Source: an uncultured Bacteroidales bacterium
GTDB lineage: Bacteria; Bacteroidota; Bacteroidia; Bacteroidales; P3
Length of the DNA stretch: 62,538 nucleotides
Reading direction: 5' to 3'
Assembly (NCBI GenBank): GCA_900315335.1
Contig: OMYR01000036.1
Span: 1 to 62,538, forward strand
Both the position numbers and the translations under genes were made by a program. The notes beneath the pieces are model-generated. The model was not told the DNA's origin and did no database searches. It worked only from the letters and a program-made list of their open reading frames with translations. Below, in pieces: positions 55,042-62,538 of the stretch. Each line of letters opens with the position of its first letter. Position 1 is the stretch's first letter.

Positions 55042-56265
55042 TTATTTATCGCCATGGAATGTATGTGCTTTCACTGCTGTACCAACAGTTCCTAAGATTC
55101 CTGTTGCCGTTGCCCTTAAAGTTTTATTATCTCTACTATTGCGCTGATTGTTAGCTATTGCACTAAATGTACGCTGCACTATGTCCTTACCAAAAGGTTT
55201 GTTCATTGACTCTGCAATTAACTGCAAACCTCCTTTCTTTTCTGTGATTTGTTCCACGTCTTGCTTGACTTGATTTAACCATGCGAAGAAGTTCTGCTGC
55301 TTCTGTGGCGTTTCAATCCATTTGTCTGCGAAGTTTTCTTCAGAATTCACGGGATTCTGCACAATATACTGACCTGTTCGCGAGTCACGCTCAATATATT
55401 TCTCCATACTATTCACCACGTTTACCAACGCATCGAGCACGTCGGTTTCTTTGTTATATGCACGTGCAGCCAATGTTGTGATGATAATAGAGATCGGTTT
55501 ATTCTCATCACCGTTGAACATCATATCACGGTGACGTTTAAGTATCTGAACGACACGTTGCAAAGGACTTTTCTTCTCTTTGTATGCTGGCACATTGCCA
55601 ATTTTTGCTTCTGATAACAGCACTGTTCTCCGAGTTAAGATACTACATCTATCCTCAAACCATTTGGCATAGCCAAACGGATTACTCTTAAGCCATTTTT
55701 TGCTATCTGTCTCGTATTTATAGTTAGGAAGTTTCTTGTCTGTGATGCGTAAAGCGAGCTTTTCAACCTGTTCCACCGACACACTGAAATATTGCTCCCG
55801 AAGACGAGTCTTCTCGTTATTCACACATGGCAGGATGTCCATGTGATATTTGTTACTCGCGTTGTCAGAATCCTTACGATATAAGAGAGTCCAGCATCGA
55901 CGACCCTCTTCGTCCAATAACTTCTTGTAGCGTTCAGAAGAGTTTAATCTATCACCAACTATTGCTTTTAAGTTTTCTGCTGTCCAACTTGGATGTTTTT
56001 CCATCAGCTCACATACTAAGTCAATGTCAAGGTCATCGTTTTCGTTGATAGGAGTAATCATCGTTCCGAGCAGGAACGAACCTTGTGGTTGTATTTCTGG
56101 CTTATATGGTGCTAGAGGAGACGATTCATCTCCTAGGAACTTACCTACAGCCTGATAGCTGCTTACCAGTTCATCATATCTTGATTCTGGTACGTCTAGA
56201 GAAGCACCCAAATTTTCAAAAATCTCATTGAATTGCTTGTGTTCTTCTGTTGTCAAAATTCTCAT
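55042..56265 (-). CDS. CBASS CD-NTase (cGAS/DncV-like nucleotidyltransferase)
   Basis: 407 residues with the SMODS nucleotidyltransferase core. PQGSFLLGTMI (Gly62-Ser63) is the hG[GS] motif, DDLDIDLVCEL gives the Asp-x-Asp pair (about D80, D82), and YHMDILPCV supplies the third acidic residue (about D143). A helical domain follows (about 230-390). It would make a cyclic di- or trinucleotide on phage infection. The C-terminus ends FHGDK, so a Gly sits two residues before the end, relevant to E2-mediated conjugation. It lies between the SAVED effector (3-base gap) and the E2 gene. The clade (C, D or G) and product cannot be set by eye. Confidence 0.92.
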   Translation of the reverse strand: MRILTTEEHKQFNEIFENLGASLDVPESRYDELVSSYQAVGKFLGDESSPLAPYKPEIQPQGSFLLGTMITPINENDDLDIDLVCELMEKHPSWTAENLKAIVGDRLNSSERYKKLLDEEGRRCWTLLYRKDSDNASNKYHMDILPCVNNEKTRLREQYFSVSVEQVEKLALRITDKKLPNYKYETDSKKWLKSNPFGYAKWFEDRCSILTRRTVLLSEAKIGNVPAYKEKKSPLQRVVQILKRHRDMMFNGDENKPISIIITTLAARAYNKETDVLDALVNVVNSMEKYIERDSRTGQYIVQNPVNSEENFADKWIETPQKQQNFFAWLNQVKQDVEQITEKKGGLQLIAESMNKPFGKDIVQRTFSAIANNQRNSRDNKTLRATATGILGTVGTAVKAHTFHGDK

Positions 56266-56268
56266 ATC

Positions 56269-57387
56269 CTATTCAATTGTAATTGTTTTGTTTTCAGTAT
56301 TGTTATAATAATCATATAGTACTAGTTTCAGGTCAGCTTTGGGCATCCAAACGTGACCGAGCGTAAACGCGCAAGCAACAGGCATGGCCATGTGAACGAA
56401 AATCTCATTGTAGCCTACAGATGAAATCTTTATTTTGTCAAGTACCTGCCTTGTGATGTTTGCAAATTCTGTGAGTTTTGCTTCTGTTTTTAAGAAATCA
56501 TTATTCGGGTTTGTGCTGGTGACTATCCATATTGAGACTTCCTGACCAGAGTACAATGTTCTGATTCTCTCCCTGATAGCTGTAGCACTCAACGCAAAAA
56601 CAAGGACAGGCTGTTTACTCTTATCTTCTGGTTCGATAAGTTCAAACTTAATGTCTTCATCACCACTCTCCAACCATTGCCACTTTTTAGTATCACGATG
56701 TGGTTGATAGATTTTTAACTCGCGGATGTCGTTGAATAATGTACCTAGTCTTACCAGCAAAGGCATATCTGCAAATGGGAATAACGAAATATGTTTTGTT
56801 TCGGAATGGGAAATTCGTTGCTTTACCTCGTGATCAAATGAAATTCGCAAGTTATTATCCTCTATTTCCCAGAAAGTTGAATCAGAATCCTTTAAAGCAT
56901 TTCCTTTCATGCTAATCTCAATTGCTGTACTTGACTCAGGGAAATAGTCTGGGAACAAGACAGAAGAGATTGTATTGAACGAGAAGTCGGGAAGGTGTTT
57001 CCCGATTTTGCTATAATACGTCACCACATGGCTCTTTTTGTCATGCGCTATACCTGTCACGAGCCGAATTCTGTCCTCGTGACGTTTCTTCATCCCTTCT
57101 ATTATTTCTATTGTGTACTTTTCTGTATCTGAATCTATTATCTTATGACAATTAGGACACATTAATACGATATTTTTGATGTCTTTTGCCAATGATTCTG
57201 ACTGTTCTCCACCGCGTGGTCCATTTGGTGAGTCACCAATGACATGGCATAGTTCTCCAAAGTTCCCATACTCCTTCGTTACATCTCCTTCGTAAAGGAT
57301 TTTATTGCATCCCTCAAACTCACATCTACCTGCTGCTTTGAGCCATAGCAATCGTTTTATTTCTGCTGGTATACTTGTTTTTGACAT
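56269..57387 (-). CDS. cap5: HNH endonuclease-SAVED effector (Cap5-like)
   Basis: 372 residues. The N-terminal 90 residues are an HNH nuclease with zinc-binding pairs: CEFEGC (Cys22, Cys27), ELCHVIGD (catalytic His48 region), and NIVLMCPNCHKII (Asn72, Cys77, Cys80, His81). The C-terminal part (about residues 150-370) is a SAVED sensor domain; GQEVSIWIVTSTNPN and ending VACAFTLGHVWMPKADLKLVLYD are typical. In the Cap5 model, cyclic oligonucleotide binding to SAVED oligomerises the protein and activates DNA cutting, causing abortive infection. It is the first gene of the leftward CBASS operon; no clear -7 box was found before it. Confidence 0.9.
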   Translation of the reverse strand: MSKTSIPAEIKRLLWLKAAGRCEFEGCNKILYEGDVTKEYGNFGELCHVIGDSPNGPRGGEQSESLAKDIKNIVLMCPNCHKIIDSDTEKYTIEIIEGMKKRHEDRIRLVTGIAHDKKSHVVTYYSKIGKHLPDFSFNTISSVLFPDYFPESSTAIEISMKGNALKDSDSTFWEIEDNNLRISFDHEVKQRISHSETKHISLFPFADMPLLVRLGTLFNDIRELKIYQPHRDTKKWQWLESGDEDIKFELIEPEDKSKQPVLVFALSATAIRERIRTLYSGQEVSIWIVTSTNPNNDFLKTEAKLTEFANITRQVLDKIKISSVGYNEIFVHMAMPVACAFTLGHVWMPKADLKLVLYDYYNNTENKTITIE

Positions 57388-57850
57388 ATATAGTATCTTT
57401 TTTTATTGAGATTGATTTTTTGAAAGAAATGCCATTGTCCCCAAAGACGTTTGCCCGTTGCAACTTAGATTATACAACGGAATACAGATGTCATTTATTT
57501 ATAAGAAACGCAAATAGCATGCCAATGCTCACATGTGACAAAATGTCAGATAATTCTGTTATGATAGGCTGATATAAAAACACATACAATACAAGAAACA
57601 ATCTTTATTTTTCGGCCAAAGTTCGTGCGGGTTTTGCTTACGTTAAATTTCTTCTTCATTTGTCCTGTAATCAGAAAAGTGGTCAAGGTCTGTTGATTAA
57701 CTCTGTGGATTAGTTGTTGTTCTCATATGATACAACCACATGGAGGCTATTTTTTATTGTTCTTCTATGCGTTACATTGTTATAAATATACTTAAATCCC
57801 TTGTAATCATCACTTACCACCATCAAAAAGTTATATCATAGTTATATTTG
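57388..57850. other. Gene-free stretch upstream of the CBASS operon
   Basis: This AT-rich 460-base stretch separates the leftward CBASS operon from the rightward mobilization module and should hold the CBASS promoter. I found no convincing TAnnTTTG box for the minus strand and no coding frame with motif support. Confidence 0.5.
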
Positions 57851-57899
57851 GGTGGATGACCCCACCATTGAAACACCTGTTTCCTTTGCCATCGAACAA
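57851..57899 (+). promoter_or_regulatory. Promoter/operator copy 2, upstream of the mobilization module
   Basis: This shares CACCATTGAA, CACC, TTCCTTTG and GAACAA, plus GGTGG, with 51885-51932 upstream of the integrase. GGGTGG and CCACC can form a small hairpin. It precedes the small HTH gene, DUF3987 and DUF6371 genes. Confidence 0.7.
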
Positions 57900-57916
57900 T
57901 TAAAAACGATTGGCGT

Positions 57917-58090
57917 ATGCAAAACGAAACAGTAACATTTGATAAGCTGCCCGAGGCGGTAGGTTATCTGACCGAACAGGTCATCGAGTTGAAAAGAATG
58001 GTGTCGGAACTTCAACCTCCTACATCAGACAAACACGTGTTGGTTGAAATAGAGGATGCTTGCCAATATGCAAGGCGGTGTCAAGCATAA
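57917..58090 (+). pseudogene. Truncated small HTH protein of the mobilization module
   Basis: 57 residues. It starts MQNETVTFDKLPEAVGYL, like the small helix-turn-helix proteins (about 90 residues) commonly found at this place in Bacteroides mobile elements. The N-terminal part and VEIEDACQ are present, then the frame ends at YARRCQA, before the expected recognition helix. The +1 frame continues a short way (QGGVKHKPKSSFNF), so an indel or deletion is likely. It is too short to be in a long-ORF list but has its own promoter region. Confidence 0.55.
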
Positions 58091-58126
58091 GCCTAAATCA
58101 TCCTTTAACTTCTAACCGTCTGATGT

Positions 58127-59503
58127 ATGGATACAAGTTCTATCAATCCGGTATCTGTTATTGATGAAGCGATTGATTTGAGTACAAGGTTGGCTGGAAC
58201 GGAGTTTCCTATCAGCATATTCCCTGCTCAGATTCAACGTATCATCCACGAGGTACACGAATGCCACAATTATCCTACCGACTACATTGCCGCAGCTATC
58301 CTGACGGCAATGGCGGTCGGCATCGGGAACACGCATCTTGCTCAAATCAAGCAGGGCTGGATGGAGAGTCCAATCCTCTATATGGCATTGATTGGAAGAC
58401 CGGGGGCAAACAAGAGTCATCCTCTCAGCTTTGCCATGAAGCCTTTCCTTGATTATGACTACAAGCAGAATCAGGAATTTGAGAAGGCACTTGCCAAGTT
58501 CGATGAACTGATGAGCATGAGCCGGAAGGAACGTGCGGAAAGCGGTGGTGAGCAATTTCCACAAGAGCCTATCCGCAAACGCTTCCTGGTTTCGGATGTA
58601 ACGCCCGAAGGTTTGAGTCTCATTCATGCACAGAACAAGCGAGGCTTATGCCTATGGGCTGATGAATTGTCCGCTTGGTTCAAGAACTTCAATCGCTACA
58701 ATAACGGTTCGGAGGAACAGTTCTGGCTATCAGTGTTCAGTGCCAAGACCACCATTTCCGACCGCAAGAATGCCAAGAGTTCCATCTTCATCAAGCGTCC
58801 GTATATCTCGGTCATTGGTACGATCCAAAAGAAAATCCTGAACGAGTTGGCCAAAGGTGAACGCTCCAGTAACGGCTTCATCGACCGTATTCTGTTTGTG
58901 ATGCCCAATCTGCAACAGAAGGCACGTTGGAACGACAAGGAACTGCCGGAGAACATCGAACTGGAATGGAATGCCATCATTGAGAAACTGATACAGCAAG
59001 TGTGCAGCCTTAACGAGTTCGGAGAGATTGAACCACACGTCCTTCCTTTCTCAGACGAAGCAAAAAGACGACTCTACGAGTGGCAACACCATTTCTCTGA
59101 GTTATGCGACCGGGAGACCAACGACACGATTGTAAGTATCTACTGCAAGCTGGAGATATACATCATCCGCTTCTGCTTGATTATTCAATTAGCCCGATGG
59201 ACTTGCGGAGAGTGCGATAAGACACATATCGACCTGCTGACGGTGGAACGAGCCATCAAACTGACAGAGTATTTCAAAGAGTCTGCATTGAGTGTGCAGA
59301 ACATCTTGAATGAGAATACTCTTACCAGTCAGCAACAGTCGATAGTCAATCAGCTTCCTGCCTCCTTCACGACCGCCCAAGCGATAGAACTGGCTGAGCA
59401 AAATGGAATGAAGGAGCGGACATTTCAACGCTTTCTCAATGACAACGTCGGAACGCTGTTCCGCAAAGAGAAGCACGGAGAATATTCAAAGAATAACCAG
59501 TGA
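58127..59503 (+). CDS. DUF3987 family ATPase-like protein
   Basis: 458 residues. A P-loop-like ALIGRPGANKSHPLSF lies near residue 90, and SDVTPEGLSLIHAQNKRGLCLWADELSAW is the Walker B-like region. The family is the common helicase/primase-associated protein of Bacteroides mobile elements. It probably takes part in replication of the excised element. The start is 36 bases after the truncated HTH protein. It is followed by the DUF6371 gene, probably the same transcript. Confidence 0.88.
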   Translation: MDTSSINPVSVIDEAIDLSTRLAGTEFPISIFPAQIQRIIHEVHECHNYPTDYIAAAILTAMAVGIGNTHLAQIKQGWMESPILYMALIGRPGANKSHPLSFAMKPFLDYDYKQNQEFEKALAKFDELMSMSRKERAESGGEQFPQEPIRKRFLVSDVTPEGLSLIHAQNKRGLCLWADELSAWFKNFNRYNNGSEEQFWLSVFSAKTTISDRKNAKSSIFIKRPYISVIGTIQKKILNELAKGERSSNGFIDRILFVMPNLQQKARWNDKELPENIELEWNAIIEKLIQQVCSLNEFGEIEPHVLPFSDEAKRRLYEWQHHFSELCDRETNDTIVSIYCKLEIYIIRFCLIIQLARWTCGECDKTHIDLLTVERAIKLTEYFKESALSVQNILNENTLTSQQQSIVNQLPASFTTAQAIELAEQNGMKERTFQRFLNDNVGTLFRKEKHGEYSKNNQ

Positions 59504-59563
59504 CATTTTTGTCGGTTTTGACACTTCCAAGGCAAAAAGCGACAATAACGACAAAAGTGACAC
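59500..59563. repeat. Imperfect inverted repeat with TTTTGTCG motifs between DUF3987 and DUF6371
   Basis: GTGACATTTTTGTCG (59500-59514) faces CGACAAAAGTGACAC (59549-59563); GTTTTGAC and GCGACAATAACGAC between them repeat the same GAC/GTC words. It could be a small iteron-like origin or a stem-loop at a gene junction. Confidence 0.4.
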
Positions 59564-59579
59564 ACAAAAAAAGAAAACA

Positions 59580-60659
59580 ATGAGTACACACAGATTTATA
59601 TTAGAACCCTACAAAGGTGTCAGCACTCGACACACATGCCCGAACTGCCACCGCCAAAGATGTTTTTCCAAGTACATTGATACAGAGAAACAAATTCAGT
59701 TCCCCGGGTACGTGGGGCGTTGTGACCATGAGCAGAAATGCGGTTACCACTTCACGCCCCGTGATTACTTCGAGCAGAACCCAACAGAGAAAGAAAAGTT
59801 TTCGGAGAACACTTTCAGAAGCTATGCTCCTATTAAGGAGGCGCAGCCCGTGGTCACCTCTTATATTGATTTGGACATCGTCAACCAATCATTACGAGGC
59901 TATCCAGCGAACAAGTTGTTTCAATTTCTATCGTCTCAGTTCGGGGAGATGGAAACATTGAAGTTGATGAAGAAGTACAAGGTGGGTACATCCAAGTATT
60001 GGGATGGTGCAACTGTATTCTGGCAGACGGACAATCAGAACAGAGTTCGCACGGGAAAGATTATGCTTTACAATCCCGAAATGGGCAAGCGAGTAAAAGA
60101 ACCATACAATCATGTTACGTGGGTACACTCTGTTCTGCACAAAGGAGACTATAATCTAAGGCAATGTTTCTTTGGTGAGCATCTGCTTTCCGAGAATAAG
60201 AGCCGACCTGTTGCACTGGTAGAAAGCGAGAAAACTGCCCTCATCGCCTCTTACTATCTCCCGCAATTCTTATGGATTGCCTCAGGTGGGAAGAACGGTT
60301 GTTTCAATGCCAACAGTCTATCTGTTCTTGCAGGGAGAAGCGTTGTCCTGTTTCCCGACTTGGGCGCAACCGACTATTGGCAGAGCAAAATCGGACTGAT
60401 GAAAAGCTGCGGAATCGAGGTGCAGATGTTCGATTATTTGGAGGTTAACGCCAGCGAAGTAGAGCGAAAAGAGGGGTACGATATTGCCGATTATCTGCTC
60501 AAAGTGAAGCATGACGAAGCAGTACTTCAGCAGATGATTAAGAGGAATCCCGCTCTGAAAATACTGATAGATGCACTCGATTTGAAGCTCGTCAGTGTGC
60601 GACGAGACATCCCTCATCCGAAGGTTTCACCACCTAAGAAACGAGGTTTCAGACTATGA
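59580..60659 (+). CDS. DUF6371 primase-like protein with zinc finger
   Basis: About 359 residues. A CHC2-like zinc ribbon occupies the N-terminus: HTCPNCHRQRCFSKYID, then VGRCDHEQKCGYHFTP. A toprim-like core follows (VALVESEKTALIASYYLPQ, then GRSVVLFPDLGATDYW). It probably primes replication of the excised element together with DUF3987. The start MSTHRF was chosen 47 codons into the longest frame, because the ribbon begins there and the earlier part overlaps DUF3987 in another frame. Confidence 0.85.
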   Translation: MSTHRFILEPYKGVSTRHTCPNCHRQRCFSKYIDTEKQIQFPGYVGRCDHEQKCGYHFTPRDYFEQNPTEKEKFSENTFRSYAPIKEAQPVVTSYIDLDIVNQSLRGYPANKLFQFLSSQFGEMETLKLMKKYKVGTSKYWDGATVFWQTDNQNRVRTGKIMLYNPEMGKRVKEPYNHVTWVHSVLHKGDYNLRQCFFGEHLLSENKSRPVALVESEKTALIASYYLPQFLWIASGGKNGCFNANSLSVLAGRSVVLFPDLGATDYWQSKIGLMKSCGIEVQMFDYLEVNASEVERKEGYDIADYLLKVKHDEAVLQQMIKRNPALKILIDALDLKLVSVRRDIPHPKVSPPKKRGFRL

Positions 60660-60677
60660 CCGAAGGGAAGAAATATG

Positions 60678-60747
60678 AGACTTTTTTACTGTAGCAAGTT
60701 AATGTCGGTGTATTACATTCCCCGACCACTTGCTCCTCAAAAAGTCT
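60678..60747 (+). other. Candidate oriT: nested inverted repeat before mobC
   Basis: AGACTTTTT (60678-60686) pairs with AAAAAGTCT (60739-60747). Inside, AGCAAGT (60693-60699) pairs with ACTTGCT (60728-60734), and TCGG (60705-60708) with CCGA (60722-60725). The three nested arms form one long interrupted hairpin in the gap between the primase and mobC, the usual place of a transfer origin. The nic site is not identified. Confidence 0.55.
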
Positions 60748-60798
60748 GAGGAGACGACTCCCGATGGTCACAAATTAGTCACTAAAAATAGAATCAAA

Positions 60799-61107
60799 AT
60801 GGAAAAGAAATATACGATAACACTCCGACTGACAGATATGCAGTACACATTACTCGGTGCGATTTGCAGACGGACTAAACGGACTCAAAGTGAAGTCATC
60901 CGCTCGTTCATTGAGAACGGTTTGGTACGTGAACGAATCTCGCAAGAACATATCTATATCATCCGTCAGTTGATTGGTGAAAGCACCAATCTCAACCAGT
61001 TGGCGAGGCAGGCAAACACCTATGGCTTCTCTGCTGTTGCCAAGCGATGCGAAGAGATGGCGGAACGTATTAACCAACTTATAAAACGGCTGAAAGATGA
61101 TAGGTAA
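60799..61107 (+). CDS. mobC: Mobilization relaxosome protein MobC
   Basis: 102 residues. KYTITLRLTDMQYTLLGAICRRTKRTQSEVIRSFI is a ribbon-helix-helix-type DNA-binding start, followed by the MobC region IRQLIGESTNLNQLARQANT. It would bind oriT next to the relaxase and help nicking. The start gives MEKKYTI, 23 codons into the longest frame. Its 3' end overlaps mobA by 11 bases, so the two are co-translated. Confidence 0.9.
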   Translation: MEKKYTITLRLTDMQYTLLGAICRRTKRTQSEVIRSFIENGLVRERISQEHIYIIRQLIGESTNLNQLARQANTYGFSAVAKRCEEMAERINQLIKRLKDDR

Positions 61108-62038
61108 ACAAACGAAAGGAACATCGTTCAATGGATGCATCTGCTACGTCCTCAAAGAAGAAAAGTCCAAGTTGCTTGAGGCAGTTGGAGTGGACGGAAC
61201 GCCCGAACAGATGGCGGAGCAATTCGAGTTACAATCGTTGCTAAATGACAAGGTAAAGAATATTGTCGGACACACTTCGCTCAACTTCTCTCCAGAAGAT
61301 AGCGACCGCTTAAAGCATGATGACGCGCTGATGTTGCAAATCGCTCATGACTACATGAAGCTGATGGGCATTCAGAATACGCAATACATCGTTGCCCGGC
61401 ACATTGATCGTGAACATCCACATTGTCATATTGTCTTCAACCGGGTGGACAATGACGGCAAGACGATTAGTGACAAGAACGACTTTCGTAGGAATGAGAA
61501 GGTCTGCAAGATGCTGACAGCAAAATACCGACTGCACTTTGCCAATGGCAAAGACCATATCAACGAGGAACGCTTGCGCCCATACGACCGGGCAAAGCAT
61601 GAAATATACAAAGCATTGAAAGAAGAACTGCCGAATGCCAAGAGTTGGAACGAGCTGAAAGATGCCCTTGCCGACCGAGACATTGATATGAAATTCAAGG
61701 TCAGTCGCACCACACGTGCAATACAAGGTGTCAAGTTTGAGTATGGTGGCTTCTCGTTCTCCGGTTCAAAGGTCAGCCGTGAGTTCAGCTACCTGAACAT
61801 CGACAATCGATTGGAAGAGAATGCCTGTGCGTTCTTGTTTGAATCAGCCAAGCAGAAGCCCAAACAAGAGGAAACAGAGACACAACAAAGCGTTTCTCAT
61901 TCTGATGATGGAGTTGGCATCAGTCTCGGTCTGTTAAACGGTGGATCTTCTTACGATGCCACTGCCGCAGAAGAAGCAGAGTTCAATCGCCTGATGAAGA
62001 AGAAAAAGGCTAAACGCAAGCGAGGCTTTCGTTTATAA
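61097..62038 (+). CDS. mobA: MobA-type relaxase
   Basis: 313 residues. The relaxase would nick oriT and bind covalently to the 5' end. The metal-binding motif III is clear in YIVARHIDREHPHCHIVFNR (His triad, about residues 96-115). A conserved DFRRNEKVCKML follows. The likely catalytic Tyr is one of those near the N-terminus (GCICYVL). The C-terminal tail is Lys/Arg-rich (KKKKAKRKRGF). The length is near that of small MobA/VirD2-like relaxases on mobilizable elements. Confidence 0.92.
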   Translation: MIGKQTKGTSFNGCICYVLKEEKSKLLEAVGVDGTPEQMAEQFELQSLLNDKVKNIVGHTSLNFSPEDSDRLKHDDALMLQIAHDYMKLMGIQNTQYIVARHIDREHPHCHIVFNRVDNDGKTISDKNDFRRNEKVCKMLTAKYRLHFANGKDHINEERLRPYDRAKHEIYKALKEELPNAKSWNELKDALADRDIDMKFKVSRTTRAIQGVKFEYGGFSFSGSKVSREFSYLNIDNRLEENACAFLFESAKQKPKQEETETQQSVSHSDDGVGISLGLLNGGSSYDATAAEEAEFNRLMKKKKAKRKRGFRL

Positions 62039-62070
62039 ACCATTTATTAACAATTTAAACTTAATCAATT

Positions 62071-62475
62071 ATGTTACACAACGATTTGATTTGTGATTTC
62101 AATCTCTACCTGTGTGAAAAGTTCGGCTACAGAAACAGTTGTAGCGTGATGCAAAATGCCAATGGCTTTTGCGTGAACATCAGTGAGCGTGATTTAGACT
62201 GCTACATCCGCTTCTGGGAGTATAGTTGTGGAAGAGGCAATTTCCCCGACTGGTCTATCATCATTGTGCGCAGTAACTTCAAGAAGAACCAAGAAGAAAG
62301 CCTGAAAGATTTGGCTCGCTTCTTCAAGGAGTACATGCCACGCTACGGTTACAAATACCTCTGTACCGAAGGTGATAACTACAAGTATTATCAGACACTC
62401 GGTTTAAAGCTCATCTATCGAGGATTCTTTGACCAAAACAATTATGGATTGCCGATGAAGGACTTAAATGTCTGA
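62071..62475 (+). CDS. Small element protein of unknown function
   Basis: 134 residues, 32 bases behind mobA. It is rich in aromatic residues and Cys (FNLYLCEKFGYRNSC, RFWEYSCGRGNFPDW, YGYKYLCTEGDNYKYY). I recognise no family. A strong terminator follows at 62491-62515, so it is probably the end of the mobilization operon. Confidence 0.65.
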   Translation: MLHNDLICDFNLYLCEKFGYRNSCSVMQNANGFCVNISERDLDCYIRFWEYSCGRGNFPDWSIIIVRSNFKKNQEESLKDLARFFKEYMPRYGYKYLCTEGDNYKYYQTLGLKLIYRGFFDQNNYGLPMKDLNV

Positions 62476-62490
62476 CACATCGTTTAAAAT

Positions 62491-62515
62491 TGAGGAGGGG
62501 ACTTTTCCTCTCCTT
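62491..62515 (+). terminator. Terminator at the end of the mobilization operon
   Basis: GGAGGGGA pairs with TCCTCTCC around CTTT (8 bp with one G-T, extended by 2 pairs at the base), followed by TTATTTA. The last bases of the window show nothing further. Confidence 0.65.
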
Positions 62516-62538
62516 ATTTACCGATAAATCAGAATTTA

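Larger units (their letters stand above)
50791..62538. mobile_element. Integrative mobilizable element carrying CBASS (right end not seen)
   Basis: From just after mnmE, genes are more GC-rich and of mobile type: multi-HTH protein, tyrosine recombinase, DUF3987, DUF6371 primase-like protein, MobC, MobA. None of the 21-bp repeats of the backbone occurs here. There are no type IV secretion genes, so transfer would need a helper element. The boundary at 50,791 is approximate and attachment sites are not proven. The order (integrase module, cargo, primase, mobilization) matches NBU-like elements of Bacteroides in general layout. Confidence 0.85.

Noticed and set aside
58112-58627. 171-codon minus-strand frame opposite DUF3987
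   Set aside because: It is a shadow of a well-supported gene in a GC-richer region, with no motif.

Overview
The window comes from a low-GC member of the Bacteroidota, most likely a Bacteroidales-type organism. Evidence: a giant SprA outer-membrane translocon (type IX secretion) with two secreted proteins carrying T9SS C-terminal sorting domains; DUF5723, DUF3943, DUF2027/Smr and HECLGH-type M49 families; and repeated TAnnTTTG promoter boxes a few tens of bases upstream of genes. The species cannot be named from the sequence alone.

Positions 1 to about 50,790 look like chromosomal backbone. A leftward cluster (heptose-phosphate adenylyltransferase, PanD, M50-like membrane protein, AroE, DedA, TPR protein, exported protein) is followed by trmD, an exported protein, uvrA and two outer-membrane-type proteins. 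Next come dus, DUF2461, SIMPL, a thioredoxin-like protein, a lytic transglycosylase, tRNA-Met(CAT), yraN, an M49 peptidase, an LptF/LptG permease, two glycosyltransferases, a T9SS cargo, an AraC regulator, a lipoprotein/DUF5723 pair, ruvA-sprA, a frameshifted exported gene, a second T9SS cargo, mpl, a DUF2027-Smr protein, an ArsP-like permease with an HMA domain, and mnmE. Many intergenic gaps hold a striking repeat family: 11-bp cores (GTGTTAAACAC and relatives) every 21 bp exactly, at least eleven loci. In places it runs into genes, supplying the start codon of dedA, stop codons of the TPR gene and dus, and apparently heptapeptide repeats in DedA and MnmE.

From just after the mnmE terminator to the end of the window the base composition and gene content change to an integrative mobilizable element: a zinc-ribbon/multi-HTH protein, tyrosine recombinase, small RhuM-like protein, two-TM protein, then a cargo cassette, and finally a replication/mobilization module (small truncated HTH protein, DUF3987, DUF6371 primase-like, a structured candidate oriT, MobC, MobA relaxase). 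No element boundary was proven; the right end may lie outside.

The cargo, on the opposite strand, is a three-gene CBASS anti-phage operon: HNH-SAVED nuclease effector (Cap5-like), CD-NTase nucleotide second-messenger synthase, and a stand-alone E2-like protein with no E1 or JAB partner. This is the 'type II short' arrangement. In the established model, phage infection activates the CD-NTase, its cyclic oligonucleotide binds SAVED, and the HNH domain degrades DNA; the E2-like protein is expected to modify the CD-NTase. The integrase and mobilization modules share a near-identical promoter-proximal segment, which suggests common control.
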